From Burkholderiaceae bacterium (GTDB lineage: Bacteria > Pseudomonadota > Gammaproteobacteria > Burkholderiales > Burkholderiaceae_C): DNA of 64,000 nucleotides. The notes beneath the pieces were generated by a model that did no database searches, was not told where the DNA came from, and saw only the letters and a list, made by a program, of their open reading frames with translations. Where the stretch lies: NCBI GenBank assembly GCA_031253795.1, contig JAIRVR010000017.1, forward strand, positions 1 to 64,000, in the 5' to 3' direction. This document shows, piece after piece, positions 1-9,594 of the stretch. Position 1 is the first letter of the stretch; every line of letters starts with the position of its first letter. The position numbers and the translations under genes are program-made.

Positions 1-2
1 TC

Positions 3-119
3 GATGTCGTGTCCCGTCTATGCGAGCAGTTGCGCAGCCAGGGCGCTCCCGGGCTGCACTTCTATACGATGAACCAGAGCGTCGCCACGCTGGAAATCTG
101 CGATCGATTGGGCCTTTGA
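3..119 (+). CDS. metF: Methylenetetrahydrofolate reductase, C-terminal fragment (starts outside window)
   Basis: Frame 3 reads ...DVVSRLCEQLRSQGAPGLHFYTMNQSVATLEICDRLGL*, which is a MetF C-terminus. Confidence 0.85.
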   Translation, partial: DVVSRLCEQLRSQGAPGLHFYTMNQSVATLEICDRLGL

Positions 120-197
120 GCGCGCAGCCACTGCGCCGGCCCCGGGCGGCCCTCTAGAACTTGGGAACGGTCAGGCGTTCCCTGGAGGTTTTTGCCC

Positions 198-1109
198 ATG
201 GATCGTAATTTTCGACGCCTGCATTGGCGCTGGCTGGCCATGTGTGCCATCACTGCCACCCTGGCGGGCTGCGCACCGGCCCCCGTGGCCCAAACCGATG
301 CCGAGTCCGGTGCCCTGATGGCCGGTTCTGCTGGTTCGGCAGGTGCCGAGGCCCTGGCGGAAAGCCAGACGCCTGCGGCCGTGCCCTCCGCAGGCAAGCG
401 CAGCGGCCGCGCCTCGCGGGCCGCGCAGCCTGCCAGCAGATCCGCGGATGCCAGGCCCTCCGAACCGGCTTCGCCAGAAGAGAGCGCCGACACTCCCTCC
501 AATCCCGATTTCGCCCTCGTTCCCTCGCGCGACAGCGACCAGCAAGGCCTGGCTTCCTGGTATGGCCCGGGCCTGCATGGCCGGATGACGGCCAGCGGCG
601 AGCGTTTCGACAAGGAAGAGCTGACGGCTGCGCACCGCAGCTTCTCCTTCGGCAGCCGTGTCTGCGTGCGCAGCGCCGCGACAGGCAGGACGGTGGTGGT
701 GCGCATCAATGACCGGGGGCCGTTCGCTCCCGGCCGAGTGATCGACCTGAGCCAGGCCGCTGCGCAGGAGCTGGGCATGGTCGGCCTGGGCATCAAGCCC
801 GTGGAGCTGTGGCAGCTCGACGAAGGCGAGGAAGAATGCCCCGAAACCCTGGTCACGGCCAAGAAGGCAGAGTCCCTCAAGAAGACGCAGCAGGCCAAGG
901 CACAGACACAAACGCAGGCGCGGACCCAGGTTCAGGCAAAGGCCCCGGTCCGGCCGCGCGTGCAGGCCAAGGCGCCCGCACCCAGGTCCAATGCACGCAC
1001 GGCCGTGGCCAGCCGTGCCGCACCTGCCGCCAAGCCGGTGGCGAAGGCAGCAGCACCCGCCGCAGTCTCGGCCACGGCAGTGGCCTCCGCTGCGTCGAGC
1101 CCGCGCTGA
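198..1109 (+). CDS. RlpA family septal ring lytic transglycosylase / DPBB lipoprotein
   Basis: Lipobox-like LAGC; GLASWYGPGLHGRMTASGERFD...VVVRINDRGPFAPGRVIDLSQAAA is a typical RlpA DPBB domain; ATG at 198 preferred over TTG at 192. Confidence 0.88.
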   Translation: MDRNFRRLHWRWLAMCAITATLAGCAPAPVAQTDAESGALMAGSAGSAGAEALAESQTPAAVPSAGKRSGRASRAAQPASRSADARPSEPASPEESADTPSNPDFALVPSRDSDQQGLASWYGPGLHGRMTASGERFDKEELTAAHRSFSFGSRVCVRSAATGRTVVVRINDRGPFAPGRVIDLSQAAAQELGMVGLGIKPVELWQLDEGEEECPETLVTAKKAESLKKTQQAKAQTQTQARTQVQAKAPVRPRVQAKAPAPRSNARTAVASRAAPAAKPVAKAAAPAAVSATAVASAASSPR

Positions 1110-1116
1110 ACCGTGT

Positions 1117-1989
1117 TCAGCCGCCGGATTCGAGCGTGAAGGCCGCGTTCTCGTCCTGACCGAGCAGCTTGACCAGCTGCGGCATGGCTGGCTTGAGCTG
1201 TTCCTTGAGATTGAACGGCGGATTGATCAGGAACATGCCGCTGGCCGGCAGGCCGCCGCGCTCCGACGTCTTGTTGCTCTTGACCGTGAGCTCCACATGC
1301 AGCCAGCTCTTGCCGGCCTTGGTGGTCATGGTCTTCAGGCGGCGCGGCAGATCGTGCGCTTCGGGGCGCGGGATGATCGGGTACCAGACCGCATAGGTGC
1401 CTGTGGCAAAGCGCTTGAGGCTGTCGGCCGCCATGTCCAGCACCCTGGCGTAGTCGCTCTTGAGCTCGTAGCTCGGGTCGCACAGCACCAGGGCGCGGCG
1501 CGATGGTGGCGGCAGGAATTTCTTGATGCCCTCGAAGCCGTCCTCGTGCAGCACGGCGACCTGGCGGCCTGCTTCGAGCTGTGCAATGTTGCCCGCCAGC
1601 GAGCGCATGTCGGTGGGATGCAGCTCGAAGACCTTGAGCTTGTCGCGCTCCTGCACGCGCAGCAGGGACTGGATGATGAAGGGCGAGCCCGGATAGTTGC
1701 GCAGCTGCGCGCCCTGGTTGAAGGAGCGCACCGTGGCCAGGTAGGCCTGCAGCACCGGGGCCAGCTCGGCCTCCTTGGCCTGGGCCAGGCGCAGGATGCC
1801 GTCGGCGGACTCGCCGCTCTTGTTGGCGTAGTCGCCATCCAGGCGGTACAGGCCGGCGCCGGCGTGCGTGTCCAGCACCGTGAGGGCGGCCTCCTTCTGG
1901 AGGAGGTATTGCAGGGTGGCTATCAGCACGGTGTGCTTGAGCACATCGGCGTGGTTGCCTGCATGGAAGGCGTGGCGGTAACTGAACAT
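1117..1989 (-). CDS. rlmJ: 23S rRNA (adenine(2030)-N6)-methyltransferase RlmJ
   Basis: MFSYRHAFHAGNHADVLKH...LVLCDPSYE...NPPF motifs. Confidence 0.93.
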   Translation of the reverse strand: MFSYRHAFHAGNHADVLKHTVLIATLQYLLQKEAALTVLDTHAGAGLYRLDGDYANKSGESADGILRLAQAKEAELAPVLQAYLATVRSFNQGAQLRNYPGSPFIIQSLLRVQERDKLKVFELHPTDMRSLAGNIAQLEAGRQVAVLHEDGFEGIKKFLPPPSRRALVLCDPSYELKSDYARVLDMAADSLKRFATGTYAVWYPIIPRPEAHDLPRRLKTMTTKAGKSWLHVELTVKSNKTSERGGLPASGMFLINPPFNLKEQLKPAMPQLVKLLGQDENAAFTLESGG

Positions 1990-2104
1990 AGGCGTATGGT
2001 AACCAGCCGCGCTGCCGGGTGGTTGTCCGTGGCGGCTGAAGGATGGGGGCCGGCGCTGAAGCCAGCGCGGCGGGAGCGGGGATGGCGAAGACCTGCCGTT
2101 TTTG

Positions 2105-2110
2105 TATAAT
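2105..2110 (+). promoter_or_regulatory. Candidate -10 element (TATAAT) of rplM-rpsI
   Basis: Perfect TATAAT about 127 bp upstream of rplM; no clear -35 seen. Confidence 0.45.
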
Positions 2111-2236
2111 GGAGGGCTTCGCAGCGATTTTAGGGTCCCGCGGCGAAGTTTACCTCCCCGCCTAAGAGGCTTCCTTTTTGAAGAAGCACCGACCGCGGAA
2201 AAGGGCCCGCCAAACCTTTCTTGAAAGAGAAGACTC

Positions 2237-2665
2237 ATGTCTACATTCAGCGCAAAGCCCGCTGAGGTGCAACACGAGTGGTTTGTGATTGACGCCACCG
2301 ATAAGGTGCTCGGACGTGTCGCCAGCGAAGTGGCACTCCGTCTGCGCGGCAAGCACAAGGCCATTTACACGCCTCACGTTGACACTGGCGACTACATCGT
2401 CATCATCAACGCCTCCAAGCTCAAGGTCACCGGTACCAAGAGCCTGGACAAGGTGTACTACCGCCACTCTGGCTTCCCCGGCGGCATCACTGCCACCAAC
2501 TTCCGCGATCTGCAGGCCAAGTTCCCCGGCCGCGCCCTGGAAAAGGCCGTCAAGGGCATGCTGCCCAAGGGTCCCCTGGGCTACGCAATGATCAAGAAGC
2601 TCAAGGTGTATGGCGGTGCAGAGCATCCCCACACCGCCCAGCAGCCCAAGGCGCTGGAAATCTAA
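2237..2665 (+). CDS. rplM: 50S ribosomal protein L13
   Basis: [59 protein letters not shown]. Confidence 0.98.
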   Translation: MSTFSAKPAEVQHEWFVIDATDKVLGRVASEVALRLRGKHKAIYTPHVDTGDYIVIINASKLKVTGTKSLDKVYYRHSGFPGGITATNFRDLQAKFPGRALEKAVKGMLPKGPLGYAMIKKLKVYGGAEHPHTAQQPKALEI

Positions 2666-2675
2666 GGAGGCCTAG

Positions 2676-3068
2676 ATGATTGGTGATTGGAACAACGGCA
2701 CCGGCCGTCGCAAGTCCAGCGTCGCCCGCGTGTTTCTGAAGAAGGGTTCCGGCAAGATTACTGTGAATGGCAAGGACATTCAGCAGTATTTCGGCCGCGA
2801 AACCTCGATCATGATCGCGAAGCAGCCCCTGGCGCTGACGAACAACCTGGAAGCTTTCGACATCCAGGTCAACGTCCACGGTGGTGGCGAATCCGGCCAG
2901 GCCGGCGCAACCCGCCACGGCATCACGCGTGCCCTGATCGACTATGACGCAGCGCTCAAGCCCGTCCTGAGCCAAGCCGGCTTCGTGACCCGCGACGCCC
3001 GTGAAGTCGAACGTAAGAAGGTCGGCCTGCACTCCGCTCGCCGCGCCAAGCAGTTCTCCAAGCGTTAA
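2676..3068 (+). CDS. rpsI: 30S ribosomal protein S9
   Basis: [28 protein letters not shown]...[17 protein letters not shown]. Confidence 0.98.
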   Translation: MIGDWNNGTGRRKSSVARVFLKKGSGKITVNGKDIQQYFGRETSIMIAKQPLALTNNLEAFDIQVNVHGGGESGQAGATRHGITRALIDYDAALKPVLSQAGFVTRDAREVERKKVGLHSARRAKQFSKR

Positions 3069-3106
3069 TCCGCCTGGGCTGCAGGAGGGTCCTTCGGGGC
3101 CTTCCC

Positions 3107-3145
3107 CAGAAAAAAAACCGCCCTCGCCGGCGGTTTTTTTCTGGG
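3107..3145 (+). terminator. Rho-independent terminator after rpsI
   Basis: CCAGAAAAAAAACCGCC-ctc-GCCGGCGGTTTTTTTCTGG stem with T-run. Confidence 0.85.
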
Positions 3146-3274
3146 CGATGCAAATCCCTCGCATCCAGCAGGGCAATGCCCCCACTTGCACTGTCGTCAA
3201 GTGCGGTGCCCCGGCAATTCCCGAGAGCTTTGCTGTAGCATTCGGAACAACTGAGAACACTTCGGAGTATCCCC

Positions 3275-3640
3275 ATGAGTGCCGTCGCCGAAAACATCGC
3301 CACCGAAATGCCCGCCCCCATCCTCTTCACCGACAGCGCTGCTGCCAAGGTGGCGGACCTGATTGCGGAAGAAGGCAATCCCGACCTGAAGCTGCGCGTC
3401 TTCGTGCAGGGCGGCGGCTGTTCGGGCTTCCAGTATGGTTTCACCTTCGATGAAATCACCAACGAAGACGACACCACCATGACCAAGAATGGCGTGTCGC
3501 TGCTGATCGACGCCATGAGCTACCAGTACCTGGTCGGCGCCGAGATCGACTACAAGGAAGATCTGCAGGGCGCGCAGTTCGTCATCAAGAACCCCAACGC
3601 CAGCACCACCTGCGGCTGCGGATCGAGCTTCTCGGTATAA
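3275..3640 (+). CDS. erpA: Iron-sulfur cluster insertion protein ErpA
   Basis: A-type carrier; C-x-G...[11 protein letters not shown]-terminus, [11 protein letters not shown]. Confidence 0.95.
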   Translation: MSAVAENIATEMPAPILFTDSAAAKVADLIAEEGNPDLKLRVFVQGGGCSGFQYGFTFDEITNEDDTTMTKNGVSLLIDAMSYQYLVGAEIDYKEDLQGAQFVIKNPNASTTCGCGSSFSV

Positions 3641-3695
3641 GCAGCTGCGGCGACGGCAGTGAACCCCGCACCAGCCCGCCGCACACCCCGCCATC

Positions 3696-3728
3696 AACCG
3701 CCGCGCAGCAATGCGCCGGCGGTTTTTT
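3696..3728 (+). terminator. Rho-independent terminator after erpA
   Basis: AACCGCCGCGC-agcaat-GCGCCGGCGGTTTTTT. Confidence 0.8.
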
Positions 3729-3754
3729 GTTGCCTGCACCGCCCCTGAGTTCCC

Positions 3755-5179
3755 GTGGAAAACAACGCTTCCCAGTCTTCTTCCCGCTCCGTGCTGCTGT
3801 GGCTCGTGGCCATCGGCTTTTTCATGCAGACGCTGGACGGCACCATCGTCAACACGGCCCTGCCCACCATGGCCGAGGCCCTGGGCGAGAGTCCGCTGCG
3901 CATGCAGTCGGTCATCGTCGCCTACTCGCTGACCATGGCCATGCTCATTCCGGCCTCGGGCTGGATGGCCGACCGCTTCGGCACGCGGCGCGTCTACCTT
4001 TGGGCGATTGCCCTGTTCGTGCTGGGCTCGGTGCTGTGCGCCTTCGCGCCCAATCTGCCGTTGATGGTCGCGGCGCGCGTGCTGCAGGGGATGGGCGGCG
4101 CCCTGCTCATGCCCGTGGGGCGTCTGGCCGTGCTGCGGGCCTTTCCGCGCGAGCAGTTCCTCAAGGCCATGAGCTTCGTCGCCATCCCGGGCCTGGTCGG
4201 TCCCCTGATCGGCCCCACGCTGGGCGGCTGGATGGTGGAATACGTCAGCTGGCACTGGATCTTCCTGGTCAACGTGCCCGTGGGGCTGGTCGGCCTGGCG
4301 GCGACGCTGCGCTTCATGCCCGTGGGCGACCGCTTCGCGGTCAAGCGCTTCGACACCGTGGGCTATGCCCTGCTGGCCTTCGGCATGGTGGCCGTGTCGC
4401 TGGCCCTGGACAGCATGTCGGGCAAGGGCATCCATGGCGCCATGGTCTTCATCCTGCTGATCTTCGGCCTGGCCAGCCTGGCCGCCTACTGGCTGCATGC
4501 GCTGCGCCGGCCCGACCCGCTGTTCGCCCCCGAGCTGTTCGCGGTGCGCAGCCTGCGCGTGGGCCTGCTGGGCAACCTCTTCTCGCGCCTGGGCAGTTCT
4601 TGCATGCCCTTTCTCATCCCTCTGGTGCTCCAGGTCTGCCTGGGCTTTTCCCCCATGCAGGCCGGCATGATGATGCTGCCCACGGTGCTGGCCAGCATGG
4701 CCATGAAGCGCCGCACGACCTCGCTGATCCAGCGCCTGGGCTACCGCCGCGTGCTCATGGCCAACACCCTGGTCCTGTCGCTGATGATCGCCAGCTTCGG
4801 CACCATGTCCACCTCCCTGCCGCTGTGGGTGGTGATCGCGCAATTGCTGGTCTTCGGTGCCACCAACTCCATGCAGTTCACGGCCATGAACACCGTCACC
4901 CTCAAGGACCTGGACGCCGGCAATGCCAGCAGCGGCAACAGCCTGCTGTCCATGGTGCAGATGCTGGCCATGGGCATGGGCGTGGCCGCGGCCGGCGCCG
5001 TGCTCGCGGGGTTCAGCGAATGGTTCGGCGGCGATACACCCCAGCAGACGCTCAACGCCTTTCGCGCCACCTTTGTGTGCATGGGAGCGGTGACCCTGGC
5101 CTCGACCATGATCTTTTCGCAGCTGGGCAGCGACGAGGACGTGCGGCCCGAGCCGCTGGAGCCGGCCGAGCACGAGTGA
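3755..5179 (+). CDS. MFS transporter, DHA2 (14-TM-type/MdtD-like) drug exporter
   Basis: LDGTIVNTALPTMAEALGESPLRMQSVIVAYSLTMAMLIPASGWMADRFGTRRVY. Confidence 0.9.
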   Translation: MENNASQSSSRSVLLWLVAIGFFMQTLDGTIVNTALPTMAEALGESPLRMQSVIVAYSLTMAMLIPASGWMADRFGTRRVYLWAIALFVLGSVLCAFAPNLPLMVAARVLQGMGGALLMPVGRLAVLRAFPREQFLKAMSFVAIPGLVGPLIGPTLGGWMVEYVSWHWIFLVNVPVGLVGLAATLRFMPVGDRFAVKRFDTVGYALLAFGMVAVSLALDSMSGKGIHGAMVFILLIFGLASLAAYWLHALRRPDPLFAPELFAVRSLRVGLLGNLFSRLGSSCMPFLIPLVLQVCLGFSPMQAGMMMLPTVLASMAMKRRTTSLIQRLGYRRVLMANTLVLSLMIASFGTMSTSLPLWVVIAQLLVFGATNSMQFTAMNTVTLKDLDAGNASSGNSLLSMVQMLAMGMGVAAAGAVLAGFSEWFGGDTPQQTLNAFRATFVCMGAVTLASTMIFSQLGSDEDVRPEPLEPAEHE

Positions 5180-5343
5180 ACAGGCCTGATCTGCGGTTTT
5201 CTTGCGGGTTTACCCTTGTTTTTGACAGGGGTATATGGCAGTGCACATAGGAAATATCGAAGCCGTCTTATGCGTTTGGGCGGGCCTGGACTTAACCTCG
5301 GTGGCATCCGAATCGTCCACGCACAACCAGTTGCCCCACGCGC

Positions 5344-6984
5344 ATGAGCCAGAGCCCCAGTTCCCAACCCATCCGCTTCTACCACCGCGGCCAAGTCGTC
5401 GAGGTCGGTGGCGAGCATCCCACGCGCTCGGTGCTTGACTGGCTGCGGGGCGAAGCCCGCTGCACCGGCACCAAGGAAGGCTGCAACGAAGGCGATTGCG
5501 GCGCCTGCACCGTGGTCATCGGCGAGCTGGCCGAGGAGGGCGCGGCCGACGCCATCGGCGGCCTGCGGCTGCAGACGGTCAATGCCTGCATACAGTTCCT
5601 TCCCACGCTCAATGGCAAGGCCTTGTTCACCGTGGAGGACATCAAGGGCCAGTGCGCCAGCCAGGCCGGCTGTGCGAGCCAGGCCGGGGCGGCCCATGCC
5701 GGGGCGGCCCACGCCGGGGCGGGGCGGGCGGCTGTCCCCCTGCATCCCGTGCAGCAGGCCCTGGTGGACTGCCATGGCTCCCAGTGCGGCTTTTGCACGC
5801 CGGGTTTCGTGATGTCGCTGTGGTCGGCCTATGAACACCACCAGCAGGCGGGAACGCGTCCCTCGCGCCAGCAACTGGCCGACGAGCTGTCGGGCAACCT
5901 GTGCCGCTGCACGGGATACCGGCCCATCCTGGATGCGGGCCAGCGCATGTTCGACCTGCCCGCCGCGCGCCTGGCCACGGCGCCCGTGGTGCAGGCGCTG
6001 CAGGGCCTGCGCGGCCAGGAGCCGGGCTTTGACTATGCCGCGGCCAATGCGGCCCAGGGCGGGCGCGTGGACAGCTTCCATGCGCCGCATACGCTGGAGC
6101 AGCTGGCGGCCCTGTGCGAGGCCAAGCCGCGCGCGCGCCTGGTGGCCGGCTCCACCGACGTGGGCCTGTGGGTGACCAAGCAGTTCCGCGACCTGGGCGA
6201 TATTGTCTATGTGGGTGGCGTGGCCGAGATGAAGCGCGTGCAGGAGCAGGCCGGGCCCGAGGGCGACGAGCTCTACATCGGTGCCGGCGCTTCTCTGGAA
6301 GCCGCTTGGGGCGCACTGTCGCAGCGCTTCGAAGGCCTGACCGATGTCTGGCTGCGCTTTGCCTCCATGCCCATCCGCCATGCGGGCACCATGGGCGGCA
6401 ATGTGGCCAATGGATCGCCCATCGGTGATTCGCCACCCGTGCTGATGGCCCTGGATGCCCAGATCGAGCTGCGCAAGGGTGCGCGCGTGCGCCGCATGCC
6501 GTTGCCCGATTTCTACCTCGACTACATGAAGAACCAGCTGGAAGCCGGCGAATTCGTCCAGGGCCTGGCCGTGCCGCTGAGCGCGGCACGGCGCCAGACG
6601 CGCGCCTACAAGATCAGCAAGCGCTTCGACTGCGACATCTCGGCCCTGTGCGCGGGGATGGCCATCGAGCTCGACGGCGAGGTGGTGAAGTCCGCGCGCC
6701 TGGCCTTCGGTGGCATGGCGGCTGTGGTCAAGCGGGCTGCGCTGGCCGAGGCCGCCATCGTGGGCCAGCCCTGGGATGCATCCGCCGTGAAGGCCGCCCA
6801 GGCCGCCCTGGCCCAGGACTTCAGGCCCATGTCCGACATGCGCGCCAGCGCCGACTACCGGCTCAAGGTGGCGCAGAACCTGCTGCAGCGCCTGTGGCTG
6901 GAAACCCGTCCCCAGCAGCCGCTGCCCGTCCAGGCCACCAGCGTCTGGAGCGTCATGCCGCACGCCGCAGTGCAAGGAGCCTGA
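5344..6984 (+). CDS. xdhA: Xanthine dehydrogenase small subunit (2Fe-2S + FAD)
   Basis: CTGTKEGCNEGDCGACTVVIGE; CHGSQCGFCTPGFVMSLW; NLCRCTGYRPI; FAD domain. Confidence 0.95.
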   Translation: MSQSPSSQPIRFYHRGQVVEVGGEHPTRSVLDWLRGEARCTGTKEGCNEGDCGACTVVIGELAEEGAADAIGGLRLQTVNACIQFLPTLNGKALFTVEDIKGQCASQAGCASQAGAAHAGAAHAGAGRAAVPLHPVQQALVDCHGSQCGFCTPGFVMSLWSAYEHHQQAGTRPSRQQLADELSGNLCRCTGYRPILDAGQRMFDLPAARLATAPVVQALQGLRGQEPGFDYAAANAAQGGRVDSFHAPHTLEQLAALCEAKPRARLVAGSTDVGLWVTKQFRDLGDIVYVGGVAEMKRVQEQAGPEGDELYIGAGASLEAAWGALSQRFEGLTDVWLRFASMPIRHAGTMGGNVANGSPIGDSPPVLMALDAQIELRKGARVRRMPLPDFYLDYMKNQLEAGEFVQGLAVPLSAARRQTRAYKISKRFDCDISALCAGMAIELDGEVVKSARLAFGGMAAVVKRAALAEAAIVGQPWDASAVKAAQAALAQDFRPMSDMRASADYRLKVAQNLLQRLWLETRPQQPLPVQATSVWSVMPHAAVQGA

Positions 6985-6985
6985 A

Positions 6986-9412
6986 ATGAACCGCCCCACC
7001 GACCCCTCCCTGCTGCACTCGCCCGAGGCCTTTGCCCATTACCTGAAGAACACGGCTTTCCGTGTGGACGAGCGCGCCGAGGCCAGCGCCCATACCGAAG
7101 GACGGCGTGTCGGCATCAGCCGCCCGCACGAGTCGGCCCATCTGCATGTGGCCGGCGAGGCCGCCTACATCGACGACCTGCCTGAGCTCGATGGCACGCT
7201 GCATTGCGCCCTGGGCCTGTCGCCCGTGGCCAACGGCCGGCTCAACGCGCTGAAGCTCGATGCCATTCGTGTCATGCCCGGCGTGGTGGCCGTGCTCACG
7301 GGTGAGGACATTCCCGGCGTCAACGATTGCGGCTCCATCATCCACGACGATCCCATTCTGTGCAGCGGCGAAATCCGCTATGTGGGCCAGCCACTGTTCG
7401 CCGTGATCGCCAGGAACCGTGAATCCGCGCGCCTGGCCGCGGCACAGGCCAAGTCCGCCGCCGACATCACGGCCGAACCGCCCGTGCTCACGCCCCAGCA
7501 GGCCCATGCACTGGGCCAGTACGTGCTGCCGCCCATGCACCTGGAGCGCAGCAGCCATGCGGGCGGCACGCGCGGCGCCATCGCGGCCGCGCCGCGGCGC
7601 CTGAAGTCCAGCTTCTATGTGGGCGGGCAGGAGCAGTTCTACCTGGAAGGCCAGATCAGCTACGCCATCCCCAAGGAGGACGGTGCCGTCCATGTGCACT
7701 GCTCCACCCAGCACCCCAGCGAAATGCAGCACCTGGTGGCTCATGCCCTGGGCGTGCACGCCCATGCCGTGCATGTGGAATGCCGCCGCATGGGCGGTGG
7801 CTTCGGCGGCAAGGAGTCGCAGTCGGCCCTGTTCGCCTGCGTGGCCGCCGTCGCCGCAACGCGGCTGCGCCGTCCCGTCAAGCTGCGCCTGGACCGCGAC
7901 GACGACTTCATGATCACGGGCCGGCGCCACTGCTTCTGGTACGACTACGAAGTGGGCTTCGACGACGAGGGGCGCATCCTGGGGGCCGAGATCTCCATGG
8001 TCTCGCGTGCCGGCCATTCGGCCGACCTGTCAGGCCCCGTGATGACGCGTGCGCTGTGCCACTTCGACAATGCCTACTGGCTGCCCGACGTGTCCATGCA
8101 CGGCTACTCGGGCAAGACCAATACGCAGAGCAATACGGCCTTCCGCGGCTTTGGCGGACCGCAGGGCGCCATCGCCATCGAGAACATCATGGACTCGGTG
8201 GCCCGCGAACTGGGCCGCGATCCGCTGGATGTGCGCCGCATCAACTTCTACGGCAAGACCGAGCGCAATGTCACGCCCTACAGCCAGGTGGTCACCGACA
8301 ACGTCATCCATGAGCTGGTGGCCGAGCTGGAGTCGTGCAGTGACTACCGCACGCGCCGTGAGGCCGTGGCCGGGTTCAACGCCACCAGCCCTGTGCTCAA
8401 GCGCGGCCTGGCGCTGACGCCGCTCAAGTTCGGCATCTCCTTCAACGTCAAGCACTTCAACCAGGCCGGTGCCCTGGTCCATGTCTACAACGATGGCTCC
8501 ATCCTGGTGAACCATGGCGGCACCGAAATGGGCCAGGGCCTGAACACCAAGGTGGCCCAGGTCGTGGCGCATGAACTGGGCGTAGGCTTCGAGCGCGTGC
8601 GCGTCACGGCCACCGATACCACCAAGGTGGCCAATACCTCGGCCACGGCGGCATCCACGGGCGCCGACCTCAATGGCAAGGCGGCCCAGGACGCAGCGCG
8701 CCAGATCCGCGAACGCCTGGCGGTCTGCGCCGCCGAGCGCCATGGAGGCCACCCCACGGGCGTGCGCTTCGCCAACGACCAGGTGCATGTCAACGGCAAG
8801 GTGCTGGACTTCAAGACCGTGGTCGGCGAAGCCTACCTGGACCGCGTGCAGCTGTGGTCCGACGGCTTCTATGCCACGCCGGGCCTGTCCTGGAACAAGG
8901 ACACCATGCAGGGCCGGCCTTTCTTCTACTACGCCTACGGCGCGGCCGTGAGCGAAGTGGTGGTCGACACCCTGACCGGCGAATGGAAGCTGCTGCGCGC
9001 CGACGTGCTGCATGACGTGGGCCGCTCCCTGAACCCGGCCGTGGATGTGGGCCAGGTCGAGGGCGCCTTCATCCAGGGCATGGGCTGGCTGACCACGGAG
9101 GAGCTGGTCTGGCACCCGCAAAGCGGCAAGCTCACCACGCACGCGCCCAGTACCTACAAGATCCCGACGGCCAACGACTGTCCGCCGGTGTTCAACGTGC
9201 GGCTGTTCGAAGGTGAGAACTTCGAGGATTCCATCCACCGGAGCAAGGCCGTGGGCGAGCCCCCGCTGCTGCTGCCGTTCTCGGTGTTCTTCGCCATCCG
9301 CGACGCCGTCTCGGCCGCGGGCGACCACCGCCTGTGCCCGCCGCTGCAGGCGCCGGCCACGCCCGAATCCATTTTGCGTGCCGTCGAGGCCGTACAAGGC
9401 GCGGGCCACTGA
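6986..9412 (+). CDS. xdhB: Xanthine dehydrogenase molybdopterin-binding (large) subunit
   Basis: Begins right after xdhA; GGGFGGKESQ, FRGFGGPQG, GTEMGQGLNTKVAQVVA motifs. Confidence 0.95.
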   Translation: MNRPTDPSLLHSPEAFAHYLKNTAFRVDERAEASAHTEGRRVGISRPHESAHLHVAGEAAYIDDLPELDGTLHCALGLSPVANGRLNALKLDAIRVMPGVVAVLTGEDIPGVNDCGSIIHDDPILCSGEIRYVGQPLFAVIARNRESARLAAAQAKSAADITAEPPVLTPQQAHALGQYVLPPMHLERSSHAGGTRGAIAAAPRRLKSSFYVGGQEQFYLEGQISYAIPKEDGAVHVHCSTQHPSEMQHLVAHALGVHAHAVHVECRRMGGGFGGKESQSALFACVAAVAATRLRRPVKLRLDRDDDFMITGRRHCFWYDYEVGFDDEGRILGAEISMVSRAGHSADLSGPVMTRALCHFDNAYWLPDVSMHGYSGKTNTQSNTAFRGFGGPQGAIAIENIMDSVARELGRDPLDVRRINFYGKTERNVTPYSQVVTDNVIHELVAELESCSDYRTRREAVAGFNATSPVLKRGLALTPLKFGISFNVKHFNQAGALVHVYNDGSILVNHGGTEMGQGLNTKVAQVVAHELGVGFERVRVTATDTTKVANTSATAASTGADLNGKAAQDAARQIRERLAVCAAERHGGHPTGVRFANDQVHVNGKVLDFKTVVGEAYLDRVQLWSDGFYATPGLSWNKDTMQGRPFFYYAYGAAVSEVVVDTLTGEWKLLRADVLHDVGRSLNPAVDVGQVEGAFIQGMGWLTTEELVWHPQSGKLTTHAPSTYKIPTANDCPPVFNVRLFEGENFEDSIHRSKAVGEPPLLLPFSVFFAIRDAVSAAGDHRLCPPLQAPATPESILRAVEAVQGAGH

Positions 9413-9594
9413 ACAGCGGGGCCGGCCCCCGCCTCCCATCCCCGAATTGCGCGCGCCGCCTGTGTGCGTGCAACAAGACCATGGCTGCCCCGCGGGGTGC
9501 CATGCCCTGTGCCGGCCCCAACCGCCGGTGCACCACCCTGGGCGCTTTCACAACCGTTGCGCCCCGCATGCGAAAACAACACGGAGACAAAGCA

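Noticed and set aside
3197-5173. 658-aa minus-strand His/Gln/Gly-rich ORF
   Set aside because: Opposite erpA and the MFS gene; composition is an artefact of codon complement.
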